A stretch of 64,000 bases of DNA from ChocPot-Mid sp043804925 (GCA_043804925.1 JAZDIP010000048.1:1-64000), one strand, 5' to 3'. Positions 26,689 through 35,878 are shown, numbered from the stretch's first letter. Made by a program: numbers and translations. Notes: generated from the letters alone by a model not told the origin.

Positions 26689-26752
26689 TATTATTCATTT
26701 ATTAATTGGAATAAAATAAATTTTATTATTTTTTATTTAAATTGGAGTTTAT

Positions 26753-27388
26753 ATGAAAAGAGCAGTCATAAGTTTTTCGGTAATAATATGTTTTTTAACA
26801 ATATTTAGCGAGAATTTATATTCGAATTATCCAATCAGTGTTGGTCCTTACATCGGCTTAAAAGGTGGCGTAAATGCCGCAGATGTACCTAATGGTACAT
26901 ATAACGGTTTTGCTTTTAGCAATCTTCCTGAAATGGGAGTATCTTCATATTTCCCTTTTGTTGATGCCACTTTATTTGGTGGTGGATTGAATTTAGCTTA
27001 TTCAACTCACGGCTTCACAACAAAAGAAAATGATATAAAAACTTCTCACCAATATAATTACCTCGGTTTATCACCTTATTTGTACGCAAATGGATTTATT
27101 CTTGGCATTAATATTGGAATCCCTTTAAGTGGGACAACAGAAAAAAGTAGTCAAACAACTGATGTTAAATCTGAAGAATTAACTACACTTACTGATATAA
27201 AATTAGGTGGAGTAATTACTGTTTATGCAAATGAATTTGGTAGGTTCAATATAATGATTGAAGGTAGTTATTCATTATCCGGAATGCTTAAAGATAACTA
27301 TTCTTCGGATTACAATTATCACCCCGGGCAATTATGGTTTGGATTGAACTATATGTTTAATTTGCAGAAACCGGTTACATCTGAATAA
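26753..27388 (+). CDS. Hypothetical exported beta-rich protein
   Basis: A 211-residue protein with a signal peptide (residues 1-25, ending NLYSN) and alternating hydrophobic strands (YPISVGPYIGLKGGV, ATLFGGGLNLAYSTHGF, GFILGINIGIPLSG, ITVYANEFGRFNIMIEGSYS, LWFGLNYMFNLQ). This pattern fits a small outer-membrane beta-barrel such as the OMP beta-barrel family, ending in an aromatic-rich strand. TTGGAG lies six bases before the ATG. It is followed 39 bp later by the YqeY gene. Function unknown. Confidence 0.72.
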   Translation: MKRAVISFSVIICFLTIFSENLYSNYPISVGPYIGLKGGVNAADVPNGTYNGFAFSNLPEMGVSSYFPFVDATLFGGGLNLAYSTHGFTTKENDIKTSHQYNYLGLSPYLYANGFILGINIGIPLSGTTEKSSQTTDVKSEELTTLTDIKLGGVITVYANEFGRFNIMIEGSYSLSGMLKDNYSSDYNYHPGQLWFGLNYMFNLQKPVTSE

Positions 27389-27427
27389 TGAAATAAACAA
27401 ACATTGAAGAATTTAATAGAGTTATAT

Positions 27428-27880
27428 ATGACATTTGAAGAAAAAATAAATGAAGAGTTAAAAAATGCGACGAAGTCCGGGGATAAGCTTAGACTGGAGA
27501 CAATCCGGTCTATCAGAGCCGCTATTATCGAATTCAAGAAGAGCGGAATCGGCAGGGATATGAACCCCGATGATGAGCTGAAGATATTAACTAATCAGGC
27601 AAAAAGACGCAAAGATGCAATTGAAATGTTCGAAAAAGGCGGAAGGCAAGACCTTGTTGATAATGAAAAAGCCGAATTGGCAATAATCGAGGAATACCTG
27701 CCAAAACAACTTTCAGATGAAGACGTTTTAAATATCTGTAAAAAAATTATCAGCGAAGCCGGGATTAATCATGTTAAGGATTTCGGTAAAGTGATGGGAA
27801 TAGCCATGAAGGAACTAAAAGGAAAAGCTGATGGTTCAAAAGTTCAGACAATTCTAAAAAGTCTTTTAAGTTCGGAGTAA
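27428..27880 (+). CDS. GatB/YqeY-domain protein
   Basis: A 150-residue cytoplasmic protein of the YqeY family, related to the tail domain of GatB amidotransferase. The pattern is complete: N-terminal helical part (MTFEEKINEELKNATKSGD, RLETIRSIRAAIIEFKKS), then RKDAIEMFEKGGRQDLVDNEKAELAIIEEYLPKQLS, and the C-terminal block VKDFGKVMGIAMKELKGKADGS. The start at ATG 27428 is preferred over TTG 27404. It lies one base upstream of mutS2, so translation is probably coupled. Confidence 0.93.
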   Translation: MTFEEKINEELKNATKSGDKLRLETIRSIRAAIIEFKKSGIGRDMNPDDELKILTNQAKRRKDAIEMFEKGGRQDLVDNEKAELAIIEEYLPKQLSDEDVLNICKKIISEAGINHVKDFGKVMGIAMKELKGKADGSKVQTILKSLLSSE

Positions 27881-27881
27881 T

Positions 27882-30248
27882 ATGTTGATTTCACACTCTC
27901 CAGAGGAACTGAATTTACTCGAAAAAAGCTTAAAAGAGCTTGAGTTTATTTCGGTTTTGGAATATATTGCCAAGAAATGCTACTCCGAACCCGGAAAAGA
28001 ATTGACTCTTAATTCAAAACCTAATACTGATATCTATTGGCTTAGAAATGAACATGAATTAATTTCCGAAATGATAGCACTGATTACAGAAGATGAGCAA
28101 CTGCCTTTCGAGGGTTACTCCGATATTCGTCCTTTGCTGTACAAGTCAATGATTAAGAATGCGGTATTGTCGACGACAGAAATATTGGAGGTTGCAGATA
28201 CTATTCGTTCAGGACGTTTAATTAAGTCATACTTCCAGACAAGGGAAGAAAAAACTCCAATACTGTATGAAGAAATTAACTTCATTTTCATAAACCGGCT
28301 GCTCGAAAAACATATCAATGACGCTATTGATGATACCGGAGAAGTAAGGGATAGTGCGAGTAAAGAACTATCAAGAATCAGGCGTGAGATTCAAAGTAAA
28401 TCAACATATCTCAGGCATAGATTGAATAAAATCATGCAGAAAGTCTCAAGCGACGATATGATACAGGAAGAATTCATAAGCTTAAGGGAAGGAAGGTTCG
28501 TCCTTCCCGTAAAAGTGGAGCATAAAAGACATATCCCGGGTATTATTCATGGTCTTTCACAAACCGGTTCAACTGTTTTTCTCGAGCCATCTGAAATTAT
28601 AGAATTAAATAATGATTTGTCATTATTAATCAATGAAGAAAAAAGGGAAATATACCGGATATTATCAAATTTAACAGAAGAAATCGGAACAGAAGCCAAT
28701 GAATTCCTGAGAACGCTAAACGTTATTGCTCATTTGGATGCAATAATTGCAAAGGCAAATTACGCTTTGGAATTTGGAGGAATAAAACCCAACATATCAG
28801 ATGATAACGAAATTATATTAAATAAAGTGAGACATCCATTGTTGGTTCACACCAAGGGAGTAAAAAAAGTAATCCCGATGAACATTGAATTTAATGAAAA
28901 CAAAAGAGGACATTTGATTTCCGGTCCAAATGCAGGAGGTAAAACAGTATCTTTAAAAAGCGTTGGATTAAATATTGCAATGGCTCTTAGCGGGATATTC
29001 CCTTTGGGAGAATGCCATACAAATTATCGTATGATTTATACATCAATAGGTGACCATCAGTCAATCGAGCAGGATTTAAGTACTTTCAGTTCACAGATAA
29101 TTAAATTGAAAGAAATATTGGCAAATTCCGACCCTCAATCTTTGGTACTGATTGATGAAATCGGTTCCGGAACAGACCCGCAGGAAGGTTCTGCCTTATC
29201 TGCCGGCATTCTGGATACACTGATAGAACTTAAATCATATTTTATTGCAACAACCCATAACTCAGCACTCAAGAGCTATGCCCTTAGCAGGGATGTCTTA
29301 CGTAATGCTTCATTAGAATTTGACGAAGACAAATTAAAACCGACATATAAGTTTTTGGAAGGAGTACCGGGAAACTCTTATGCATTTCAACTTGCAAAAA
29401 ATCTTGGTTTGACAGATTTGGTATTGGAGAGGGCAAAAAAATATTTAGGAACAAAACAATCCGAACTCGAAGAAAGTATTGCCATTTTGCATAAATATAA
29501 ATCGGAAGCAGAAAAATTAAAAATTGAGGCGGCTGTCGAAAAAGCCCAAGCCGTAGACAAGCGAAAAAAATATGACGAGAAATATACCGATATTAAGCAA
29601 AAAAGGGATGTCCTGATTCGTAAAGCTCATGAAGATGCCGCATCAATACTTCAAGATGCTAATGCTTTGGTTGAAAAAACAATTAAAGAAATTCAGGAGC
29701 AGAAGAAACCGGTCAAGGAAATTTTGAAAGATTTTAAAAAGAAAAAGATTCAAATTGAAAAGAATTTAGAAGTTCAATCTGAAAAATCCGAAAAGAGAAA
29801 AAAGGATGAGACACTTCAGGCAGGTGATTTGGTTACTACAGAAGTTTCAACTTCAAACGGTATTATCCTGAACTTCGATGAAAACAATATAGCTCTTGTT
29901 GATTTCAACGGTATTAAATTTAAACTTCCTGTTTCACAATTAATTAAGTCCGAAAAGCAGGTTAAGACCCAAAGAAAAAAATCTGAAGCTGATTTTATCT
30001 CATTTGATGTCAAATCGAGTATTGATATAAGAGGAATGAGAGCCTATGAGGCAATACCTGAGGTTGACGAATTAATCTCAAATGCAGTTGTAAACAATCT
30101 TGACAAAATAACCATAATTCATGGTAAAGGCACCGGAGCATTAAGGCATGCCATTCAGGAATACCTCGATACGCATTATGCAATTAAATCTTTTCGTTCA
30201 GGAACCTTGGTTGAAGGCGGAGATGGTGTAACCGTTGTTGAGATTTGA
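27882..30248 (+). CDS. mutS2: MutS2 (endonuclease/ribosome-collision type) with Smr domain
   Basis: A 788-residue protein. The MutS-like core and clamp come first, Walker A is ISGPNAGGKTVSLKS (about residue 345), Walker B is LVLIDEIGSGTDP (about 424), and a His-containing ATTHNSALKSYA follows. A long coiled coil (about 530-640) and a KOW-like segment lead to a C-terminal Smr domain (about 705-788: DIRGMRAYEAIPEVDELI, ITIIHGKGTGALRHAI). Known roles are suppression of homologous recombination and, in Bacillus, rescue of collided ribosomes. Unlike MutS it lacks the mismatch-recognition domain. The length is normal. Confidence 0.96.
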   Translation: MLISHSPEELNLLEKSLKELEFISVLEYIAKKCYSEPGKELTLNSKPNTDIYWLRNEHELISEMIALITEDEQLPFEGYSDIRPLLYKSMIKNAVLSTTEILEVADTIRSGRLIKSYFQTREEKTPILYEEINFIFINRLLEKHINDAIDDTGEVRDSASKELSRIRREIQSKSTYLRHRLNKIMQKVSSDDMIQEEFISLREGRFVLPVKVEHKRHIPGIIHGLSQTGSTVFLEPSEIIELNNDLSLLINEEKREIYRILSNLTEEIGTEANEFLRTLNVIAHLDAIIAKANYALEFGGIKPNISDDNEIILNKVRHPLLVHTKGVKKVIPMNIEFNENKRGHLISGPNAGGKTVSLKSVGLNIAMALSGIFPLGECHTNYRMIYTSIGDHQSIEQDLSTFSSQIIKLKEILANSDPQSLVLIDEIGSGTDPQEGSALSAGILDTLIELKSYFIATTHNSALKSYALSRDVLRNASLEFDEDKLKPTYKFLEGVPGNSYAFQLAKNLGLTDLVLERAKKYLGTKQSELEESIAILHKYKSEAEKLKIEAAVEKAQAVDKRKKYDEKYTDIKQKRDVLIRKAHEDAASILQDANALVEKTIKEIQEQKKPVKEILKDFKKKKIQIEKNLEVQSEKSEKRKKDETLQAGDLVTTEVSTSNGIILNFDENNIALVDFNGIKFKLPVSQLIKSEKQVKTQRKKSEADFISFDVKSSIDIRGMRAYEAIPEVDELISNAVVNNLDKITIIHGKGTGALRHAIQEYLDTHYAIKSFRSGTLVEGGDGVTVVEI

Positions 30249-30659
30249 CAGTATAATAATAATTGTATTTTTCAATCAATATGAAAAAAATATTTATGGT
30301 AACTTTAAACTTTATAATTATAAAAGTAGTCTAAATCAAAATAATGATGAATTTCAGAAAAAAGTTTTGGATTGTATATTACAAATAATTAGGTTCTGGT
30401 AATTTAATAGGAAATACAAAAATCACATTGTTCATAAAACTATCATTAAATAAGATAAATAATAAATAATTTATGAATAATCTTTATTTATCCTTAATTT
30501 TGATAAATAAGTAACTAAAAATTCAGAAATAAAGAGTTTTAAAATAATTTGTAAATTAAATTATTTTTATTAAATTGAATAAATATATTTGTTAAACTCT
30601 ATGGAAATGAATGCATATAGTTACAAAATTGGTTTGGTAACAAAATATTAATATGCAGA
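30249..30659. other. 411-bp AT-rich spacer before the VTC operon
   Basis: No open frame of useful length on either strand. The only feature seen is a promoter-like -7 box at 30584-30591. The rest is long A and T runs. Confidence 0.5.
30584..30591 (+). promoter_or_regulatory. Possible -7 box for the VTC operon
   Basis: TATATTTG matches TAnnTTTG and would give a leader of about 60 nt before ATG 30660. No -33 element lies at the right distance. Confidence 0.35.
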
Positions 30660-31535
30660 ATGTCCGAAAATTTTAATTTTCAAATAAATTCGATACTTTC
30701 CGGATTTGGGACAATATCGTTAAACGATATTGACTCCAAAGATTTATTAAACCGTCAAGATAAAAAATATATATTTCATACTGAATTATTACCTAACGTT
30801 CTTAGCAATATGGCTGAAAACTATTCCGTTTTAAATATTGACAACATTAGAATTTTTAATTATCTTACTATTTATTATGATACTGACAGACATGATTTCT
30901 ATATTCAGCATCACAACGGAAAGCAAACAAGAAATAAAGTTAGAAGCAGGTATTATAAGGAATCTAACAAAACATTTTTTGAGGTTAAATCAAAAACAAA
31001 CAAATCAAAAACTATCAAAAAGCGGGTACTGCTCAAGGAAGGGCAGGATGGTTTAATAGATTTCAACAAGGAAATTAGTATAGATGAAATCAGTGAACCG
31101 ATTAGTTCTGCAGTTAACTTATTAAAAAAAAATTTGGATATTTCACCCACACTGTTAAAACCTCGTTTGAGCATCAGCTATTCCAGAATCACATTATTGC
31201 ACAAAGTTAATAATGAAAAAATTACGATTGATTTTGATATATCTTTCAAACCTTTAGATATCACTGAAGACTGTTATCATGAGCTTGTCGAGGGACAACT
31301 CACAACTCGCAGTTCACAAACAATAAGGAATCTTGTAATTGCAGAAACCAAACAGGAACGTTTACAAGGTTTGAGTGAGTTTGAGCAAGTAATGAGTAAA
31401 TTGCATATTCGCAGTACTTCAATCAGTAAATATTGCACAGGGCTTATATTAACAAATCCGGAAATAAAACACAACCGGTTTAAAAGAAAAATGAATTATA
31501 TTCACAAAATTAACGGGAATGATAATGGACTTTAA
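30660..31535 (+). CDS. VTC-domain (CYTH-like) protein
   Basis: A 291-residue cytoplasmic protein. The VTC/CYTH tunnel fold is recognisable from DRQDKKYIF-like start (NRQDKKYIFHTELLP), YLTIYYDTDRHDFYIQHHNGK, RNKVRSRYYKES, TFFEVKSKTNKSKTIKKRV and the late strand SISYSRITLL with ITIDFDISF. The basic and acidic residues of the tunnel bind triphosphate-type substrates; eukaryotic VTC4 makes polyphosphate. Bacterial copies sit, as here, in an operon with a DUF4956 membrane protein. A polyphosphate-related or polymer-binding role is inference. Its end overlaps the DUF4956 start by 11 bp. Confidence 0.88.
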   Translation: MSENFNFQINSILSGFGTISLNDIDSKDLLNRQDKKYIFHTELLPNVLSNMAENYSVLNIDNIRIFNYLTIYYDTDRHDFYIQHHNGKQTRNKVRSRYYKESNKTFFEVKSKTNKSKTIKKRVLLKEGQDGLIDFNKEISIDEISEPISSAVNLLKKNLDISPTLLKPRLSISYSRITLLHKVNNEKITIDFDISFKPLDITEDCYHELVEGQLTTRSSQTIRNLVIAETKQERLQGLSEFEQVMSKLHIRSTSISKYCTGLILTNPEIKHNRFKRKMNYIHKINGNDNGL

Positions 31536-32169
31536 TTTTATTGACTTCCAAAATATTGACGGACAGAATTTTCTTGAATTTATTCTTAGGTTCGTTTTTA
31601 ACTTTATTGTGATATACATAATAGCCAAAGGTATTTATTTTAAAGTAAGGCGGCGAAGCAATATTCTGTTTGCATTATTTTTATTGAATATCCTTGTTTT
31701 TTTTGTATGCTATCTTTTACAAAGTGTGCAATTAAGCATTGGATTTGCATTCGGAATTTTCGCCATATTCTCGATACTCCGGTACAGAACCACAACCGTA
31801 CCTATTAAGGAGATGACCTATATTTTTATCTCGATAAGCATTGCGATTATTAATGCATTAACAAACATAAATACCGGATATGGTATTATGCTTTTCACTA
31901 ATGTTACTATCGTATTATTTACATATGCCTTTGAAAAAAAATTTATCAGGAATGAATCTGTTAAGACAGTGCTATATGACAAAATCGAGCTAATTAAACC
32001 TGAACACCAGGAAGAATTGATTCAGGATTTAAAGGACAGAACAGGACTTGACATACATAGAATTGAAATTGGCAGGATAGATTTTTTAAGGGATATCGCA
32101 AGAATAAGAATCTTTTACTACGATGTATTCAATACTGACGATGCCGAATTTTTTATTTATGAAGATTAA
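31525..32169 (+). CDS. DUF4956 membrane protein
   Basis: A 214-residue inner-membrane protein, starting at ATG 31525 (MDFNFIDF; ATG 31519 is two codons upstream). Four hydrophobic segments lie in about residues 18-140, with the family motif FGIFAIFSILRYRTTTVPIKEMTYIFI between the second and third. A soluble C-terminal part follows (IELIKPEHQEELIQDLKDRTGLDIHRIEIGRIDFLRD). DUF4956 genes accompany VTC-domain genes in many bacteria; together they may form a polymer-synthesising or transporting unit, but this is not established. Confidence 0.88.
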   Translation: MDFNFIDFQNIDGQNFLEFILRFVFNFIVIYIIAKGIYFKVRRRSNILFALFLLNILVFFVCYLLQSVQLSIGFAFGIFAIFSILRYRTTTVPIKEMTYIFISISIAIINALTNINTGYGIMLFTNVTIVLFTYAFEKKFIRNESVKTVLYDKIELIKPEHQEELIQDLKDRTGLDIHRIEIGRIDFLRDIARIRIFYYDVFNTDDAEFFIYED

Positions 32170-32205
32170 TATTTGAAAACGACATATCAATTTAATTTTT
32201 TATTT

Positions 32206-32934
32206 ATGAAAAACAATCTCTTATTTTTTTTGTTAAAAAGTATTACAAAACATACTTCTTATATTCTTTTTATTCTCATAATTATTTTTTTGAATTTAGA
32301 TAAAACTAAATCGCAAACTTATGACAATGAACTATGGTCGGGGATAGAAATTGGATTACCTATAACAAAAAAGTTGGAATTATCGCTTGAGCATGAAATA
32401 AGATGGAATCAGGGAATGGAGAAAATAAACTGGCATATTTCTGATGCCGGATTAGCATACAGTTTTAACAAAGAATTCAAGGTTTCTGCTTCTTATGATT
32501 ACCGGTCACGAAAAGATAGGTGGCAACATGTTGTAAATGGGAATTTCCATTATGACAATAAGTTTTGGAAAATAAAATATTCATATCGTTTGAGGTACCA
32601 AGAAAAGTACAGATGGAAAGTCACCAAAAAGAAACAATTAACCGAAAAAATGTCGGATGAAGACCAAATCAGAAACCGGTTCATGTTTGAGTATGATACA
32701 GACATGTGGTTGACACCTTTTATTAGTGCAGAACTTTTTTACCTTGTAAATAATGATGAATATTCTGACAGGTTTGATGTTCTAAGATTGTATTTGGGAG
32801 TAGATATCGATACTTTTAAAGACCAAAAACTGACAATTTATTATATGGCAGAGCATGAATTTAATGTATTAGAACCAAATATTTCAAATGTACTTGGAAT
32901 ATTTTATTCCTTTGATTTGCCCAGATTGTTTTAA
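32206..32934 (+). CDS. DUF2490-family outer-membrane protein
   Basis: A 242-residue exported protein beginning at ATG 32206; a TTG 11 codons upstream is less likely. The signal peptide covers about residues 1-38 (hydrophobic TSYILFILIIIFLNL, ending KSQ). The mature part has the DUF2490 pattern: LWSGIEIGLPITKKLELSLEHEIRW, KEFKVSASYDYRSRKDRW, FWKIKYSYRLRYQ, NRFMFEYDTD and a final aromatic strand NVLGIFYSFDLPRLF. It should be a beta-barrel. It is the third gene of the VTC operon, 36 bp after the DUF4956 stop. Confidence 0.82.
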   Translation: MKNNLLFFLLKSITKHTSYILFILIIIFLNLDKTKSQTYDNELWSGIEIGLPITKKLELSLEHEIRWNQGMEKINWHISDAGLAYSFNKEFKVSASYDYRSRKDRWQHVVNGNFHYDNKFWKIKYSYRLRYQEKYRWKVTKKKQLTEKMSDEDQIRNRFMFEYDTDMWLTPFISAELFYLVNNDEYSDRFDVLRLYLGVDIDTFKDQKLTIYYMAEHEFNVLEPNISNVLGIFYSFDLPRLF

Positions 32935-32952
32935 CTTAGAAATAAAGATTTT

Positions 32953-32982
32953 TTGAAATTTACAATAAATTACTTATCTTTG
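32953..32982 (+). promoter_or_regulatory. Promoter of the HigBA-like locus
   Basis: TTG (32953-32955), a 19-bp spacer and TATCTTTG (32975-32982) fit the Bacteroidota consensus. The predicted start near 32989 falls inside the palindrome at 32983-32995 and leaves a leader of about 18 nt. Confidence 0.6.
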
Positions 32983-32995
32983 ACGTTAGTAACGT
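32983..32995. promoter_or_regulatory. Palindromic operator candidate for HigA
   Basis: ACGTTA-G-TAACGT is a perfect 6-1-6 palindrome directly after the -7 box. HigA-type antitoxins repress their own promoter by binding such palindromes, so autorepression is the likely use. Confidence 0.6.
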
Positions 32996-33006
32996 GAGAC
33001 AATATT

Positions 33007-33288
33007 ATGATTATTTCATTTGGTTCAAAAGAAACTGAGAAAATTTGGGGAGGTGAAAGAGTTACAGGATTACCTTCAGAAATTTAAAAATCCGGAAGGA
33101 GGAAATTAAGAATGCTTAATAACTCTCAAAATTTGCAAGATTTGATGATTCCACCTTCCAATAGATTGGAAAAGCTGAAAGGTGATTATAAGGACTATTA
33201 TAGTATTAGGATAAATGACAGATGGAGAATCGTTTTTTTGTGGAATAATAATAATGCCAGTCTTGTTAAAATTGTTGATTATCATTGA
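33007..33288 (+). pseudogene. HigB-type toxin gene with in-frame TAA
   Basis: Reading from ATG 33007 the frame gives MIISFGSKETEKIWGGER...GLPSEI, then TAA at 33085-33087, then continues in the same frame KSGRRKLRMLNN...YYSIRINDRWRIVFLWNNNN...LVKIVDYH to TGA 33286-33288. This is a complete RelE/HigB-family toxin of about 93 codons interrupted by one stop, where the family has Gln (CAA), so a single C-to-T change explains it. AGGAGG at 33097-33102 precedes ATG 33112 by nine bases, so a 58-residue C-terminal piece with the catalytic strand could still be made. The antitoxin gene starts nine bases downstream and is intact. Confidence 0.85.
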
Positions 33289-33296
33289 GGTGAAAA

Positions 33297-33590
33297 ATGA
33301 ATAGATTACCAAACATACATCCGGGTGAAATTTTATTGGAAGAATTTCTTATTCCTTTCGGTTTATCAGCGTACAAACTTTCAAAGGATATAGGAGTTCC
33401 TCAAACAAGATTATCGGAAATTATAAAAGGAAGAAGAAGCATTACTGCTGATACAGCATTAAGATTGAGCAGGTATTTTAGCAATAGCGCAAAGTTCTGG
33501 CTGGGTTTACAAAATGATTATGATATAGAAGAAGAACAGAAGATAAAGGGTGATGAATTTTTAAAAATTGGCAAATTAAAAGTAGCTTAA
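33297..33590 (+). CDS. higA: HigA-family antitoxin
   Basis: A 97-residue XRE-type antitoxin. The family pattern is complete: NIHPGEILLEEFLIPFGLSA, an HTH (YKLSKDIGVPQTRLSEIIKG), RRSITADTALRLSRYF and SAKFWLGLQNDYDIEEEQK. It binds its toxin and its own promoter (operator candidate at 32983-32995). GAGGTG lies five bases before the ATG. It is preserved although the toxin gene is interrupted, so it may neutralise other HigB toxins or simply await decay. Confidence 0.93.
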   Translation: MNRLPNIHPGEILLEEFLIPFGLSAYKLSKDIGVPQTRLSEIIKGRRSITADTALRLSRYFSNSAKFWLGLQNDYDIEEEQKIKGDEFLKIGKLKVA

Positions 33591-33671
33591 CGAAATTGCT
33601 TTGCCAAATTATTATTATTCTCTAATTTAGACATTATTAAATTTCAATTTACAAATTGAAAGGTATTTGTC

Positions 33672-34502
33672 ATGAAAAAAATTATTTTAATTATTATTTT
33701 ATTAGCAAATGCAATAAGTCAATGCTATTCTTATGGTAGTACTTCCAAAGTATGGATTGCCCATGAAGACAAAGTTGATTCGGTTTTAATTGGTATTGAT
33801 AATAATTCTACAATTGGAATTGACACATTATTTGGGGAGAAAGACATTAAAGATATTCCCATGGACGATTTTGAAATAAGAGTTATCCAAAGAGATACAG
33901 TTAATTATAATTGTCTGATAGATCCCTCCAATAAAACTCCAATTTATTCCCCAAATAATTTCGACACAAAAATTGACTATAGACCTGACCCTAATGGTGA
34001 GTTGTGGGAAATCTTTCACTCAATTAATTTTAATTTTGAAATTATTACTAAATCCAATAAAGTGCCATGTAATATTTATGCGGATTTTAAAATGTTTTAC
34101 GGATATATATTTGGTGGATGGGCATTATTGGATTCTAACTGTGATTTAATTATTTATGGATTTTTTGGAGAGCAATTACTATACACTATAACTGATTCAC
34201 AACAATATACATTAATTGTGCATATCGAATTTGATATAGGAGTTGATGGACAAAACCAAACTTCTGATTGGAATATTTACCCTGTTCCTGCAATTGATAA
34301 AATACAAATAAGTGACTTTGGAGTTACAAATGGGAATATTGAAATCAGTGATGTAATTGGAAATATAGTATATTCAATAAATGTCAATGGAAATGAAAAA
34401 TTAACAATATCTATTGATGACTATACTCCAGGAGTATATTTTGTCAGGATATATGATAAGGATAAACAGACATATTCAGTTAGAAGGTTTATTAAGTTAT
34501 AA
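33672..34502 (+). CDS. Secreted protein with T9SS sorting domain
   Basis: A 276-residue protein. Signal peptide about residues 1-20 (MKKIILIIILLANAISQCYS). The middle (20-195) is beta-rich without a recognised domain. The last ~75 residues (DWNIYPVPAIDKIQISDF...TPGVYFVRIYDKDKQTYSVRRFIKL) are a T9SS type A sorting domain with the P-V-P-A variant of the usual YPNP. AAAGG lies nine bases before the ATG. Function unknown; no operon partner. Confidence 0.8.
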   Translation: MKKIILIIILLANAISQCYSYGSTSKVWIAHEDKVDSVLIGIDNNSTIGIDTLFGEKDIKDIPMDDFEIRVIQRDTVNYNCLIDPSNKTPIYSPNNFDTKIDYRPDPNGELWEIFHSINFNFEIITKSNKVPCNIYADFKMFYGYIFGGWALLDSNCDLIIYGFFGEQLLYTITDSQQYTLIVHIEFDIGVDGQNQTSDWNIYPVPAIDKIQISDFGVTNGNIEISDVIGNIVYSINVNGNEKLTISIDDYTPGVYFVRIYDKDKQTYSVRRFIKL

Positions 34503-34572
34503 AAGTTAAAAAGTTTAATAGTTTATCAAGATTATAAGTTTGAAAGAATTTTTGTTAGTAATTTATTAAATT

Positions 34573-35478
34573 TTAGGTACGTTTTTTAAATACATTAACA
34601 ATTTTACTTTGGACAAACTCCCCTGTTTCGGAAACCATTACTCCGATGAATAATATAATAGCACCGACATATTCCCTGCCATTAATAATTTCATTTAAAG
34701 CAAATACAGCAGCAATTGAAGCAACAACGGGTTCAAGTGAAAAAATAAGAGCCGCTTTTACGGGAGTTGTATATCGCTGAAATCCGGTATGAATGAATGT
34801 CAAAATAAAAGATGCAAGTATTCCGTTATATGCAAGCGACATTAAAAGATTCGAGCTGAAATTAATTTCAAAACTTGCCCGATATAAAAATAAATGTAAA
34901 GTCAAAGCAACAGTAACTGTTCCTATGAATTGCAGAATTACAAGTTGAACTGTTTCTTTAAAATCTTCCTTGCCTTTGGTAAAGACATCCATTAGTACAA
35001 TATAAAAAGCCCAGAAAAATGTAGAAATAAGAGTGATTAAATCGCCTGTATTTATTGAATCTATATGTGGATTTGTAAACATCCATAAACCAATAAAAGC
35101 AATAACAACACCGATTTTTGGCCAAAGTTGAATTTGTCTTTTAGAAATTAATTTGAAAACAAAAGGAGTAAAAACAACAGACATTCCTGTGATGAAAGCT
35201 GATTTTGTTACAGTTGTAAGTTTTAATCCCTCAGTTTGTAAAACAAAACCTCCACCAAATATTATTCCAAGAACCAAACCTTGAATTAGAATTGTTTTTT
35301 TTATACCCTTCAAATACCTTCCAAAGAAAAGCAGAGATATTAGTAAAGCTATTGAAAATCGTATGGCTACATATAATTCCGGACTGGTATCATTTAGACC
35401 AATCTTGGTAAAAATGAATGTACCACCCCAAATGAATGTTACAAAAAACAACAGTAGTTCAGCTTTCCAGGCTTTCAT
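34573..35478 (-). CDS. DMT-superfamily (EamA) transporter
   Basis: A 301-residue inner-membrane protein with ten hydrophobic helices in two EamA repeats. The N-terminal repeat starts AELLLFFVTFIWGGTFIFTKIGL and the second repeat starts ITLISTFFWAFYIVLMDVFTKG, with the family end block YTTPVKAALIFSLEPVVASIAAVFALNE. EamA proteins export metabolites or amino acids by drug/metabolite exchange; the substrate is unknown. Isolated gene, followed upstream by a repeat-rich spacer. Confidence 0.93.
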   Translation of the reverse strand: MKAWKAELLLFFVTFIWGGTFIFTKIGLNDTSPELYVAIRFSIALLISLLFFGRYLKGIKKTILIQGLVLGIIFGGGFVLQTEGLKLTTVTKSAFITGMSVVFTPFVFKLISKRQIQLWPKIGVVIAFIGLWMFTNPHIDSINTGDLITLISTFFWAFYIVLMDVFTKGKEDFKETVQLVILQFIGTVTVALTLHLFLYRASFEINFSSNLLMSLAYNGILASFILTFIHTGFQRYTTPVKAALIFSLEPVVASIAAVFALNEIINGREYVGAIILFIGVMVSETGEFVQSKIVNVFKKRT

Positions 35479-35555
35479 TGATAATCCTTAAATTTATTAA
35501 AAAGTTCGTAAAGTAATCAAGTTTATGAAGCAAAGAAAACACTGGATATTTATTT

Positions 35556-35842
35556 GTCATTCCTGCGAAAGCAGGAATCCAATTCTTTTTTTCTAACTTT
35601 CTAACTTTCTACTTTTCTACTTTTCTATTTTTCTATCTCCCATCATTCCTGCGAAAGCAGAAATCCAATTCTTTTTTTCTACTTTTCTATTTTTCTATCT
35701 CCCGTCATTCCTGCGAAAGCAGAAATCCAATTCTTTTTTTCTACTTTTCTATTTTTCTATTTTTCTATCTCCCGTCATTCCTGCGAAAGCAGAAATCCAC
35801 AAACTTTTTTATTGCTGGATTCCTTACTTCGTTACTAATGAC
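35556..35842 (+). repeat. Tandem REP-like repeat array
   Basis: Copies lie at 35556-35580 (with a perfect GCAGGAATCC end), 35642-35666, 35704-35728 and 35774-35798. The spacings are 86, 62 and 70 bp. Each unit contains the small palindrome CCTGC-GAAA-GCAGG or a one-base variant. TGGATTCCTTACTTCGTTAC (from 35816) is an inverted, diverged partner. Confidence 0.85.
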
Positions 35843-35878
35843 ACTTTTGAGACAAGCCCTTTTTTTCATAATAATCAG

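Noticed and set aside
33106..33312. Minus-strand 68-codon frame over the HigB locus
   Set aside because: It is a shadow of the interrupted toxin gene; the plus strand has clear HigB likeness, promoter and operator.
35556..35798. CRISPR array
   Set aside because: Repeat units are imperfect, spacings vary (62-86 bp), the linkers are themselves near-identical C/T runs, and no cas genes are present.
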